The notes under the pieces were generated by a model, which ran no database searches, was not told the origin of the DNA, and worked only from the letters and a program-made list of their open reading frames with translations. A DNA stretch of 64,000 nt from Epithemia pelagica (taxonomy: Eukaryota; Bacillariophyta; Bacillariophyceae; Surirellales; Surirellaceae): assembly GCA_946965045.2 (NCBI GenBank), contig OX337235.1, forward strand, positions 186,001 through 250,000, written 5' to 3'. This document shows, one piece after another, positions 1 to 10,900 of this stretch. Position 1 is the first letter of the stretch; the number at the start of each line of letters is the position of its first letter. The position numbers and the translations under genes were made by a program.

Positions 1-24
1 GTTGTTTCCTCTCCTACCAATGCC

Positions 25-663
25 ATGCCATCGGCTTCTACCACTCCCACTCGAAGCATTCCGATTCGAACGGCGGCCACCACAACCAATCACGCGGTCA
101 GCGAGAGTATTGCACTCAAACGGACCTCTTCGGAACTGAGATTGTTGGAAGAAGAACAACAAGCTGATCTTCGCGATTACATTTTCTTTACACGGCTCGT
201 TCAAGGCATTGCCAATCGCGAATCACCCGTCCAAGAGGAACCTCAAGATTCACCACTGGAGCCATCACAAGCTCAAGATCGTTCAAGACTAACGCCTTCG
301 TTGGGACCCTTTTCTCATGATAGGGATGACGAAAGTCTTCAAGAGCGACGCAGAAGGCGTTGTAGTCCATGGCTGCAACGACAGAATGAAATATGTTTGG
401 CACACATTATTCGAACACGAAACGGCTATCAGGATGGAGACCATCGCTCTTCCATGATCACCAATGGGCCTCCATCAACGCCCATGACTCCCATGTACCC
501 TGCTTCTCGGAACAATGGCAGTGTCGGATATCACAACCGGGTTCAGTATAACTACCAGGACCACTATGGCTCCCTGCCACAACAACCATTCTATTCCGCT
601 GAGCCACCAACGGCTTCTTCTCCGTATGCTCCACAAGAAGACATTTTCGACATGGATTGGTAA
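25..663 (+). CDS. Hypothetical protein, possibly 5'-partial
   Basis: An open frame of 212 codons starts at ATG 25 and stops at 661-663. The frame is also open through the first 24 bases, so the true start may lie outside the window. The N-terminal third is Ser/Thr-rich. It is followed by an amphipathic stretch containing EEEQQADLRDYIFFTRLVQG, which looks like a folded helix, then a run RRRRR and a C-terminal part rich in Pro, Tyr, Gln and Asn that ends in an acidic DIFDMDW motif. I do not recognise a domain. The alternation of one conserved-looking helix with disordered flanks suggests a regulatory or adaptor protein, but that is inference. No intron is needed to keep the frame open. Confidence 0.6.
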   Translation: MPSASTTPTRSIPIRTAATTTNHAVSESIALKRTSSELRLLEEEQQADLRDYIFFTRLVQGIANRESPVQEEPQDSPLEPSQAQDRSRLTPSLGPFSHDRDDESLQERRRRRCSPWLQRQNEICLAHIIRTRNGYQDGDHRSSMITNGPPSTPMTPMYPASRNNGSVGYHNRVQYNYQDHYGSLPQQPFYSAEPPTASSPYAPQEDIFDMDW

Positions 664-1480
664 AGAACACCCTTTCACCTTGATTTGCTGGACTTTCACC
701 TATCTACTACTACTTCTGCTGCTGCTTGACATTTATGGGAGAGAACTCGCGCTTTTAATCCACACTATACTTATCATTATTATTATTAGATAGATCAGAT
801 TTTGATGCGCTGCAACTTGCGACAATCCTTAGAAATGCACGTCTTCTATTCCCTAATCTATTTCAAAGCGCTTTTGAGCAAGGTAGAGTTAACAGGAAAA
901 CTTGTAGATGCTGACTGGCTGTTGCCTTTTCGACTAGAGCTACGATAATCATACTTAGCCTTTTCCACCCTGAGAGCTCTCAAGTTACATGCTTCAGTGA
1001 TTGTCCTGGTACCTGGTGCGAAGGACCAAAGGGCCGCTTCCCACTCTGTCCATTCGACTCGATAGCATGTGCCAATCAACCGCTGTTTGATTTTGATGGG
1101 CCAACCATCAAACACCCAATGAGAAGATTCGGTTTTGGGTTGGACCATCCGAATCCCGACTGTTTTGAAGCGAATCTCTCGAAGGATGTCAAACGTCAAC
1201 AACGACTCGGCTACCCCTATCGTAGAGGGATGCTCTGGTAGCTAGATCATGACTGAGTTGTCGGCAGTCATTTCAACTCTGTCGGTAATAGTCTTGAATC
1301 CATGCCCGTTGATACAGCTTTGGTCGCATTCCAGTCCATCATCTCAAATCTCAGAACTCTTTTTTCAAGCGGAACGATCCAAACCATGTCGAATAAGGAG
1401 CCTTTCCTTTCCTACTCCTGCCAAAATGTAGAGCGCACTGCCGCTATACTACTCCTACAAAAGAAAAGACAGAGGGACCG
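664..1480. other. Intergenic; possible small relic ORF on minus strand
   Basis: This is the 3' flank of the preceding gene, with a TTATTATTATTA-type tract at 772-790. A minus-strand frame is open from ATG 1148 to 858 (about 96 codons, contains WTEWEAALWSFAPG); it matches nothing I know and may be a gene fragment. From about 1195 the DNA starts to resemble 7316 onward (shared CGACTCGGCTACCC), marking the left part of the tandem duplication. Confidence 0.35.
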
Positions 1481-1624
1481 ACTAATTTTGGGCGTTGCCT
1501 GAGACAACACTTCCATACCGGCTCCTCACCGAGTACCACACCCCACCAAGCGGTATCTTTTTGCCCCAACCAAATATTTTGTCTCGATTTCGCCCACATT
1601 GCCACCGATCTCTTGGACCAAAAC

Positions 1625-1925
1625 CTCCCTGCGTGTAAATTCCTGTCGAATGTCGGCAATGATGCATCGCTCCGTCAGCCTCACAAAAAGGAAGTCCCGG
1701 TACCCTATCAACGGTTCAGCTCCACATGTCAACCATAAACCATCGTCTGTTCATGCTACTGGGCAGCTACCCTCCCTGCGTGTAAATTACTTTCAAATGT
1801 CGACAATGATATATCGCTCCGTGAGTCTAACAACAAGTAAATCCTGGCACCCTCTCAACGCCTAAGCTGCATATGTCAACCATGAACCATCGCTCTGTTC
1901 AAGCCTCTGAGCAGCTATCCACGAT
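1625..1925 (+). repeat. Two direct promoter repeats (~147-bp period) upstream of the split gene
   Basis: The block beginning CTCCCTGCGTGTAAATT occurs at 1625 and again at 1772. Each copy continues with a GTCGACAATGAT-type core, CATCGCTCCGTCAGCC and an AACCATCGTCTGTTC-type end. The same module appears twice upstream of the paralogous gene at 14903 and 15026. A CATAAATT box lies at 1986-1993, about 77 bases before the ATG. Repetition of the same module in both copies suggests a regulatory role; this is inference. Confidence 0.6.
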
Positions 1926-2277
1926 GCAATGAGAGAATTACCCCTGAGGAGCGAGCATTTCTCTTTTTGCCCTCAGCACAAGGCTCATAAATTTGCCTCG
2001 ACGAGTTCTGGACACCTCTCTAAGAAATCTCAACGTTCGTTATCACCATTTCCTTCATCAACATGTTGAACAAATTCGCAATCGCCTTGTCCGTGATTCT
2101 GTCTCTCACCATGGTCTGGATGCCTACGGCAGCTGCTCAGCGTGGATACCATGGCAACGCCAACAAGAATCTGTCACCTGCGGAGCACACCAAGCCTCGA
2201 CATTGGCCACTTGGAGCTCTTCTGCGTTCATTTCGGACGGCTGTTTCGGTTCTTTGTCAGAATGTCGAGGCAGCCCC

Positions 2278-2422
2278 AAAGTCTCTGGACAAAGCTAACA
2301 CTGCAAATACTATTGTTGCGAGCTCTTTCGTGTTCATTTCGAACGGCTGTTTCGGTTCTGTGTTAGAGCTCGTACTTGAAAGACACAACAGTTCGTGTGC
2401 GAAATCTGGGTCGTCCAAGGAC
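2278..2422. repeat. ~145-bp repeat, second copy at 6299-6440
   Basis: The two copies are nearly identical from AAAGTCTCTGGACAAAGCT through GAGCTCTTTCGTG and GAACGGCTGTTTCGGTTC to GGGTCGTCCAAG. They differ at a few scattered positions. A shorter diverged copy of the GAGCTCTT...GGCTGTTTCGGTTC part lies just before, at 2215-2260. The copies are direct repeats within the gene-splitting insertion. Confidence 0.8.
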
Positions 2423-2510
2423 GGGTCGGCGAGAATGCCACCGTCGCATTTGCAGAAAGAAGCACGGCAAACAGCAAGCTTCCCAACCGGCAACACCGTT
2501 TGCTTGTCAT
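2334..2510 (-). CDS. Possible short ORF with a signal peptide and AFSP motif (fragment)
   Basis: From ATG 2510 the minus strand encodes 58 residues. It starts with MTSKRCCRLGSLLF, a positively charged start and hydrophobic core, then SANATVAFSP. Signal peptides followed by an A-F junction are the known targeting pattern for diatom plastid proteins. The rest of the ORF runs into the 145-bp repeat and has no recognisable domain. It may be a captured gene fragment inside the insertion, or chance. Confidence 0.25.
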   Translation of the reverse strand: MTSKRCCRLGSLLFAVLLSANATVAFSPTRPWTTQISHTNCCVFQVRALTQNRNSRSK

Positions 2511-2982
2511 CTTGTTGAAGAGGGGACACAAACAATTCCATTGATCCGAAACTCTTTTTCAATTTGCACGGCCACTCATGGCAACAGCAACATGGCATCA
2601 ACCAACAACCAACGTAACTCTCACCACATAATGAAGGAGAGTGATCCGTGGGTTTTGGCAACAGTTGGTAATCGCCACGTCATTTTGTTCGCCATCTGGT
2701 TCCGTCACGATTTCTGCGCGACCAAAAATAAATGGAGATAAGCGAGGGTGGTGGTCCGCACGTCGCACGTCGTCCATCCATCGCCAGTCAGATATGCGAC
2801 GCAAAAGCGACCTGATGAGGAGTCCCGACCAAAACATGGCGGGATCAAAATCGACCCAGGCTTCTCACACTTCACACAATACACAATGATTGTGAAATGC
2901 GTTCCGATCTCCTTCCTCCAATCTGCTTCCGAGTAGACATGCAACCGGGTCGAGTGTCGAGTGCGCAAAACTTCGTTCCACT

Positions 2983-4365
2983 AACCCTCGGTATCAGTGT
3001 CCACTGCTTAGCTGTTTTTTGTCTGTGCCACCTTCATAGGTTCCCAAGTCGACACAGACAGAAAATTTCACTTTTGACGCAAATGGAAATGACTAAAATG
3101 CAAATTGGCACGCATACCCAGCTGGAGTTTTCGCAGTTCATGAATCAGACGCATGCCCAGTAAGCGGCCCTGCGTGGATGACGGTTGGTTGGTCTTTGCA
3201 GAATGCGCCATCCAAATCCCCCATAAAATCATACAGAGGCCATCACCCACAATGGCATGGCATGAATTGTCGCCTTTCACGCAATTGAGGTAAGTTTGAA
3301 CGTACAAAAATGTTTCCATGACAGCAACAGCTCTTGTACTGTCATTCTAGCTTCTCCCTCACACTTGTATTCGTTTTCCTCTTCTGATATTCGGCATTCG
3401 ACAACTGTCTCTCGCTCTGTCCACTTCATTGAGAGTGAATGTTTGTGCCTATGGAATGCCAATTCTCCATTCGAGCCTCGGCATAAAATTGGAGACCACA
3501 TAGAGCTTCTTTTCTTTGTATATTAGGAGTTTCTAGATTTAATCTTTCATAGATTTTGTAAGATCGTGCGTGTTATTGCCGTGCTTTCAACAACCATGAC
3601 ACTCTGGTGCAGGTTTGAGGCCATCTTGAAGCATATCTGATCGACTCTGTGATCTATGACGACTAGTTTGAGTAGGCCTAGTGGCAACAAGCTGCCTCAG
3701 TTTGTCGTCATCTCTAGGTCTAGGTACTTGAGTACCCGACACACAACGAAAGGTTCTTGATCTGTGGTCGACATGGAGATGGGCGAAGCACAATGATGAG
3801 AGTAAAAAAACATGCTACAAAAATAAGAACACAACCAACCAACAATCAAACAGCACTACGATTAAAGCAAGGAGAAGTTGTGGCAAACGGCCTACAATGA
3901 CTTGTCCTCCGTTCATTGCGACAAAATCAAAGGAGCACCAACCATCAACATTAACAGGGACAAAGATTAATGAGATAACGTGTGAGAAAACTATGCAGGA
4001 GATGAAAGAAGCTAAGAGACAAACAACAAGCAACAAGAGAGAAAAACCAAAATACTGCTTCAGGTCGCAAGGATTCGGAAAGAGCTCGTTTCATGGTCAA
4101 AGTCGATGTTTTTGACATCGCGTGAGATTTTTGTGACGAGACGAGAGTCGTGTGAAAGGATTCCAAATTTGAATCGTGGTCACGGTCATAGGAAGATGCT
4201 AACCGCCAACTGTCACTTGCACGCCGGCATTTCCACCAGCACGAGGAACTATATTGGTGAAAAGGACAGACGAAAAGTGAAATTTTCTGTCTGTGTCCAC
4301 CTGGGAACCTATGAAGGTGGCAAAGACAAAAAACAGCTAAGCAGTGGACACTGATACCGAGGGTT
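2983..4365. mobile_element. Inverted-repeat element (MITE/foldback type), ~90-bp arms
   Basis: The left arm 2983-3070 starts AACCCTCGGTATCAGTG. The right arm, about 4279-4365, is its inverse complement with only a few mismatches. The arms share, in order, a TGCTTAGCTGTTTTTTGTCT segment, GGTTCCCA and a GACAGAAAATTTCAC end. The roughly 1.2-kb interior has no convincing coding frame. No clear target-site duplication is seen at the edges. It lies wholly inside the insertion that splits the 2063 gene. Confidence 0.75.
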
Positions 4366-5149
4366 TGGGGGTACAAGTAGAGCATATCGTCGGGGAAAGA
4401 TTCCGATGCCCCTTAAATTAATTTACATGATCAGGATATCTGTCTGATTGGTGGAAATTCTCCCAGTGACGTGGCTGATGGGGCGTACACAATATCGTAT
4501 AGTGAAAGATGCATCAGAGCTCAAAGACATACATCATCCATCTCTCAATGTCCAATCAGACGTAACTACCATCCTTTCGACAACCAATCGAGGTGGTGCG
4601 TACGATGTCCTTTGACCCAAGAGGGCAACTGCCCTTGCACCAACTGCAACAACAACAAGAGCAAGACCATACCAACGGCAAGAGAGAAGGTCATGGAGGA
4701 TGTTGTTTGAATCTCTGTGACATCGACAATCCTTCATGATTTGAACTGGGCAAAGGCGGTTGACAGTTGGTTCTCTTTCCTGTTGGTCGTCGCAAGTTCG
4801 TTTGAAAAGCATTTGGCTGTTACTCTCCTAGGTAGTTTGAAACATGGTGCGATCTTTCTTGTCGATTTGAATGTCGTCTGTAGGTATTGCATGTCGTAGG
4901 ATTCAAACATCTCCCCAAGTAGACGAGATACTCGTACCTACCGAACTAGCTTGACACCATTCGTAGTCGAATGCCGACTGTCATCTCAGCTCTTATGGTA
5001 AGCACCTTCTCGATTGCGGCTGGGACCAATGAAGTCTAGTAAACGAGAGGTGTACGAAGATTGATACGATCAGTATACTAGCCTTCGACCTCTTTCCTCT
5101 CGCACCCACACACATTCGTAGCTTACGGATATATCCTAGTTTCGGTTCT

Positions 5150-5851
5150 TCACGACGCCACAGTGCTTCGTTCGTCTTGCGGCCGCATCTTTGTCATGTT
5201 TGCGGAACTCCCACCAAAACACTGAACGGTCCTCCTCGTTCCACGTGTGTTGTTGACGTCGTGGCTGTTATTGTTGACTTGGTGTTGCAATTCCTCCACT
5301 TGGTGTCGATATTGTTGGGATTCGTGGAGCAAGTGCGTCAACCGTGTGGACCACACCGCGGAGTGTGTCGTCGTTTCGAGTCCGGTTTGGTCGGGTGTAG
5401 TAGCAGCATCCGTGGGCAATGCTGGTGATTGTATATTAACTACTACAACCTGAGCTAATCGCACCATCACTGTCCGTCGATTCGTCCTAGTCGTCGTTGG
5501 GGCAACTCGGGTCCAACTCATTGTCATGGTCGTCGTCTGATAATGGTAGGGGATGCGTGTGACTCAGTGGGGGACTGGAATCGCTCGTTGTCGACAGTGA
5601 AATCGTCCAAACAAGTATTGAGCTTTCTGTTCGTCGTTCTCGTGATGTAACACATCCTTGTCATCTGGGGAATCGCCCAACAGAGGTGGTCGTGGTTGCC
5701 AGAGGCGGTGATGCCATGAAGTCCAAAACTGAAACAAAGGGAACAGGGCTTGTTGGTGTTGTGCTATTACTTTTGTTGGCGTTGGGCGCGTTCCACGACA
5801 GGCAGGTTCGTCAAAGTGTCCACATTCTAGAACCGCATCTCCATGATGCAA
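5150..5851 (-). other. Weak ORF pair in one frame, coiled-coil-like, inside the insertion
   Basis: Two stretches of the same minus-strand frame (5851-5564 and 5527-5150) are separated by a TGA at 5564-5566. The second contains LLHESQQYRHQVEELQHQV, which has coiled-coil character. I recognise no domain. It may be the decayed cargo of the insertion or a chance open frame. Confidence 0.25.
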
Positions 5852-6107
5852 TATGATACCACCCTACAAAGTGCTGTGCTTCAGTTCTTTGCACTACTCG
5901 TTATATATCTTCTATCGTCCCAAACCCCATTTGTCGTCCCACGTGCTCGACGTAAGACTTTTACGTCAACCAAGGTAAAGAATTTCCCTGTTCGGCCGCC
6001 GTCTGCTTCTTGAGCCAAGCGACAGCCCCGTCATTCAATAAATTACTGCGTTGATTGGTAATAAGCTTCTAGGAGTCACACCTTTCTTTGACTTTGAAAG
6101 ATTTGGT

Positions 6108-6197
6108 CTTCCACGCGCATAGTATCCATCTTGTTGTTTGCCACATACATTGCATATGTGTGTGGCAAACAGCAAGATGGATAGTATGCGCGTGGAA
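6108..6197. repeat. Long near-perfect palindrome (about 41-bp arms)
   Basis: The arm starting CTTCCACGCGCATA at 6108 is repeated as its inverse complement ending at 6197, with three mismatches in about 41 positions and a loop of about 8 bases centred on TTGCATAT. It would fold into a stable hairpin as DNA cruciform or RNA. Confidence 0.85.
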
Positions 6198-6245
6198 GAA
6201 AAATTACGATTTCTGCTCTTGTACCTTTACTCATTGCATACAGTT

Positions 6246-6342
6246 CGCAGCAATAGTATTTGCAGTGTCAGCTTTGTCCAGAGACTTTTGGGCTGCCTCA
6301 AAGTCTCTGGACAAAGCTGACACTGCAAATACTATTGTTGCG
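6246..6342. repeat. Second palindrome, arms are the insertion's end sequence
   Basis: The arm 6246-6288 (contains TATTTGCAGTGTCAGCTTTG) is the inverse complement of 6299-6342 with very few mismatches and a spacer of about 10 bases. The arm sequence also matches the right terminus of the 4.48-kb insertion (6626-6684) and its left internal copy (2278-2310). Confidence 0.85.
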
Positions 6343-7127
6343 AGCTCTTTCGTGTTCATTTCGAACGGCTGTTTCGGTTCTGTGTTAGAGCTCGTACTTG
6401 AAAGACACAACAGTTCGTGTGAGAAATCTGGGTCGTCCAAGAAGCTTACTGTTTGCCGTCCTTTTTTCTACAAAGGCAACTTTCTGCAGGTCGTCCACCT
6501 CAGAAGTTTTGCTCACAAATGGACTGAATAGAGAGCATCAAGGAAAGAGCTTCCATGTTCGAATGCTTACAACTCACAAAAAATCCACGGTTCGCAAGCT
6601 CACAACTCACAACGTAGCAATAGTATTTGCAGTCGCAGCAATAGTATTTGCAGTGTTAGCTTTGTCCAGAAACTTTGGGGCTGCCTCGTCGTGTCAAGAA
6701 AAATGACAGCGGGGACGACGAAGAGGAATCGTTTGATGTCGTCCTTGGTGTACCAGACGCTCAGACCAACGCGGTTAGTCTTGGAGTGGTGTTGCGCAGT
6801 GGAAACCAAGAATACTACGGCGGAATTGATGGTTCTTTTGCGCAGGGCGCTACTGTCTCGGTTACCCTGAGTGATGTTCCGTTTTAGGCCATTGACTCTC
6901 TTCGACTCTATACCCTTGCTAGCAATGGAGTCAATCTTGTGGGCGGCACCCTTGAAGTCGTCGGGGTCTTGGACGCTGTCTCACTCAAATTCTCTGCTTG
7001 GGGCTTCGATGGAGTCGGTATTTGGCTCGACAATCCTGTCCAAGAGATTGCCACTGATGCTGGTCCCGTCTCCACTTGTTGGGAGGTCTGTGTCGACGAA
7101 CCTGCAAAGTTTTGCAATCTCCCGTAG

Positions 7128-7672
7128 TTTTTCGTGTCATTCCAGCGACAAACCAGTTTCATGTTTCACTCCATACAAACGACGAAAAGTTCCATAATAC
7201 ACAAATAGTGATGTCTCGGTGACTAAAACTACTGCTCCTAGGTTGTCTGATAGAACAGCTTTGCGGTTTTCAATGAGCCATGTCGTAGTCGTCAGGGTTA
7301 TTCAATCTCTCGCTAGATGCCATACGTGAACAATGACTCGGCTACCCTTATCATAGAATGATGCACCTGGCTGTGCTTTCGGTAAACATGTCCTCTAGAG
7401 CCGTCGGTAATAATCTAGATAGACATCTAATTTATCCTGCCATGTCCGCAGAATGTTATTTGGTCGCTTTCCAGTCTAACGGCTAAGGACGACATAGTTA
7501 CCGGCACCAGGAATCCCTTGTCCCAAAATTTGGAGGTCGGCACGGCAGTGACCGGAAAAAGATTAATAGGAGTATTACGGCACCAGAAGCCGGCGAACGA
7601 ACTATCCATGGTCACTGAATCGTATTGTATTCAGCGGCTGCGAATAATAACTTCCTTACCGGGTAGCGGGTC
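7128..7672. other. 3' flank of the pseudogene and upstream flank of the second gene copy
   Basis: Bases 7128-7260 resemble the 3' flank of the gene at 15293 (shared TTCATGTTTCACTC). From about 7316 the sequence resembles 1195-1340 (GACTCGGCTACCC, then GTCGGTAATA). This is the junction of the two duplicated units. No coding region is supported. Confidence 0.55.
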
Positions 7673-7677
7673 CCTGA
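7673..7677. other. Target-site duplication CCTGA (left)
   Basis: The five bases before the left LTR are CCTGA. The five bases after the right LTR (14776-14780) are also CCTGA. Five-base duplications are normal for copia integrases. Confidence 0.95.
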
Positions 7678-7846
7678 TGAAAAGGGTATGTATTCGTAAA
7701 ATTATGATAGAAGATTACCTAGTTCGTACGTTCCTAAAAGATATGCAAGTAGTGCGTCATCCAGAGTGTGAGGCTGGTTGGGCAAGGTGACGTCGACCCT
7801 ATACGTCAGCCCTATGGCTAGTCTCCATTAGGTCGCGCCCTTTTCA
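7678..7846 (-). repeat. 3' LTR of the copia element
   Basis: 169 bp, bounded TGAAAAGGG...CCCTTTTCA, no difference found from the LTR at 14607-14775. Confidence 0.95.
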
Positions 7847-7858
7847 CTCCCTCTCAGC
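7847..7858 (-). other. Polypurine tract of the copia element
   Basis: On the minus strand the bases directly before the 3' LTR read GAGAGGGAG, the expected purine-rich plus-strand primer. Confidence 0.75.
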
Positions 7859-7913
7859 CGAACACGGATGAGATAATGGCTTTGAAATGTGTAAATTGTG
7901 AGAATAGATTTGG

Positions 7914-10900
7914 TCACCACCCACAGAGGAGCTTCCGAATGTGTTCGAATGTGGTTTGTGTGAGACCTTTCGTCAAGATGTCGGCGCGTTGTTGTGTCGT
8001 ATCCACTTTGACGACTCGCAGCCGATCACTGATATGCTGTCGAAACCAATGAATCTTAACAGCGTAGTATTTCGATCGTGGTGTGATCCGCCCGGGTTCT
8101 AGGTTGGCCAAAGTCAAGGCTCCCATGTTATCTTCCCAGATTGTCGTTTTAAATGTTGTTGTGTATTCTTTGCTGAGCCCAACTCCTTCTGCAACGTGGG
8201 TCAGCAACTCTTGTAGTGGTAGGACCGATTTCAACGACTCGCTCAGTGCGTTATATTCGGCCTCCATAGTGCTCAAGGCAATGGATGTTTGTAGTTTACT
8301 TGTCCAAACCATGGGACAATTTGCCAGACAGATCACAAATCCTGTACGACTTTTCACACAGGTCGAGTCCAGCTTTTCTTCATATGGCCACAATCCAGCG
8401 AAGTCGGCATCGACAAAACAATCGATGTCCAGACTTGTGGCGGGCTTAAGGATCAGTCCTTGGTCTTGCGTGTGCTTAAGGTACTGTCCAATCTTTTCAA
8501 CCGCTTGCTCATGGGATCTCTTTGGACTGAAAGCAAAGCGTGCACATTGGCTCACCGCATAGGTAATGTCGGGGCGACTGTGTGCCTGTAAATATTGTAG
8601 CATCCCAATCACACTTGCATAATTGTATCTGCCTTGTGGGGGATCTCCATTCTTGTCCTCTATCAGGGGCTTAGAAAGAGCTGGGGTACAACTCCGGTCC
8701 AAGTCACCAACTTGTAGGGCCTCTAAGATGCGTTTAATCAAGCCCTTCTGTACCAGCTTGATTGTTCCTTGGGTCTCGTCCCTTTCAATATGGACACCCA
8801 GAAAACCAGCAACGCTATCCTCAACATCGAGTTCTGCGTGCTCTTCGGTTTTCAGTCTGTTGAGTACCTCATCAATGTACTCTCTTTTGGGACTGTAAAA
8901 TAGCGTGTCATCCACATAGACTACGGCTATTACCTTGTCCGAAATAAATAGGCATGGATCAACCGAGTCCTGGGCAACAAAGCCGACTCGTTCCAATTGC
9001 CCTTTAAAGTGTTGAAAGAAATTCCGTGGGGCTTGTTTCAGGCCGTACAGTGAACGCTTCAGCTTCAGTACTTTGCCGTCTTGTCCGAATCCTCTGGGCA
9101 TCTCAACGTAGACACCGCTCCTTTCCCGCTCTTGACGTGTCATTGAGTCCCATTTGGGATCACGATCAATTGGGGCGTGAAGGAATGCCGCAGTATAGTC
9201 TACCTGCACCGTTGCAAGGTTAAGGATAATCGACAGGATAAGCATTAGGCGGACTGTAGTCCAGTTTACCACTGGAGCAAAGGTGTCGAAGAAGTCTATC
9301 CCTTCCACCTGGTAATCTCCACGAGCACAGAATCGTGCTTTCAACTTCTTGACCGTTCCATCTGGGAAACGCTTTCTCTTGAACGCCCAAGTTGATGGGA
9401 TGACGTTCATCCAAGGTTCGCGATCGACGACTATCCAGGCTTTCATCAAGCGGAATAGCGTATCGATCTCCTTCTTGCATGCTTCCATGAAGCCAGCAGC
9501 ATCTGGTCCACTCATGGCTTCGTTCCATCGTGGGTTATCTGCTGCGTCGGCCTTGGTAATGAGGAACATCGGATGCATAGCTTCCACAGTTCCCGTCTTA
9601 GGGTTGGTGTTCATAGCTAGGATGCGACTCATCAGCGTTGACTGAGATGACTTGAGGTCACGAATGGTTGAGGTCCAATCAAGTCTTGCCAGGAATGAAT
9701 CGTTAAGGCAGTCACGTTTCACCTTGAGTCGCGCATAATCGTCGTGACCAAATAAGGCGTGTTCTTTCCACCGTTCGCGCGAGTACGCAGCATACTTAGG
9801 ATTGGGCTTGCGTGCGCGCTTGCCACGACCAAAATGCATTTCATCCGGCTGTTCCAGGTGCTGGGCACGTCTCATTTTCTCCTGTGCCCGGACTGGATCT
9901 TCCACATCCTGCTCCTCATTCTCAAAAATCACAACTTCGTCTCCAGAGTCAATGGTGGAGTTGTTTGGGCCGTCCCATACTCCATCCATCACCAAAGGAG
10001 GAATCAAGTCCTGGGGATCGTCGTCAGGAGGAGCTGCTGGTGGATTTGGCTCCACATCCAAATCAAGGGGAGGAAAAAGAGGTTCCCCATCGTTGATCTC
10101 ACCATCACCATTGTCCTCTCCCTCTGGAGCCAAGGGCACCAGAGCTCCCTCTGGAGCGGCCGCTCCCTCTGGAGCAGGGGCGCGTGGAGGAAGGATAGGA
10201 GGCATAGGCAAGGGGTTAATACGCGCCATGTCGTTTTGTTGGTGCCGTAGGGCATCAATCTCGTCAGGAGTGAGCCAATCTTGGTGGAGGGGTGGTGGCT
10301 GGGGCTGCTCGTCCTCAAAGTCACCATCATCAATTCGCTCCAGACCACAGGCCACCAACTGGTCCCAAAAAGACCCAGTAAACATATCTTGTTGTAGGAC
10401 ACCGCCGGTTTCGGCATTAGGAACACTTGAAAAGAGGTCGTCGTAGACGACGTGATATTGCGGGCTAACATAGCCAGTCGCAATATTCAGAATTAAGCCC
10501 ACCGTGCTAGAATGGTCGGGAGAAACGCCAAGATATTGCCCTCGTCGGGCACGTGGCGACCATTTAGGGAGCTTCTTTCCGTCCTGAATCTTGGGGTCCA
10601 GTACATATACTGGGCATCCCCACACATGGCTTCGATGTAGATGGTCCAAGGTAGGGAAGACTGTGCCAGAGAAAAGTTCAAGCGGGGCCATAAACGAGCC
10701 ACGCTTGGGAAGGTTATTCCACATCCATACTGCGTGGTTGAGGGCAAATGGCCAGAGGCTTAAATCGTGAGCATGCTCAGGCCAGTGCAACACAGCGTGT
10801 AGCATCATAGTACGGGCCCAAGAGGTTACCGTACGAACGCCGCGCTCGGCCACACCGTTTTGGTGATGGGCCCCCACACCAGAAAACGACAGGGACTGAC

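Larger units (their letters stand above)
2200..6682. mobile_element. 4,483-bp composite insertion, non-autonomous, with internal inverted repeats
   Basis: The borders are defined by comparison with the intact paralogue, and a 6-bp duplication GCCTCG flanks the insert. The right end (6626-6684) is the inverse complement of an internal block near the left end (2268-2305, AGCCCCAAAG followed by CTCTGGACAAAGCTAACAC). A second copy of the same block lies at 6299-6440 next to its own inverse at 6246-6288. A second nested inverted-repeat element occupies 2983-4365. No transposase, integrase or reverse transcriptase is recognisable in either strand. It looks like a foldback-type or patchwork insertion built from several non-autonomous elements. 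Confidence 0.7.
2063..7127 (+). pseudogene. Small secreted-protein gene, split by a 4.5-kb insertion and with a nonsense codon
   Basis: The 5' part (2063-2199) encodes a signal peptide of about 27 residues and the start of the mature protein (QRGYHGN, HTKPR). It is clearly homologous to the gene at 15293. Homology stops inside the arginine codon after HTKP and resumes at 6689 with RVKKNDSGDD. The interval 2200-6682 is therefore an insertion flanked by GCCTCG at 2194-2199 and 6683-6688. The 3' part (6689-7127) carries an in-frame TAG at 6885-6887, where the paralogue has TCC. Beyond it the frame still reads to CWEVCVDEPAKFCNLP and a stop at 7125-7127. The 3' flank also resembles the paralogue's. 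The gene is dead by two independent lesions. The function of the family is unknown. Confidence 0.85.

Noticed and set aside
9802-10446. Ser/Gly-rich ORF of 214 codons on the plus strand
   Set aside because: Antisense image of the Pro/Glu-rich linker in copia pol.
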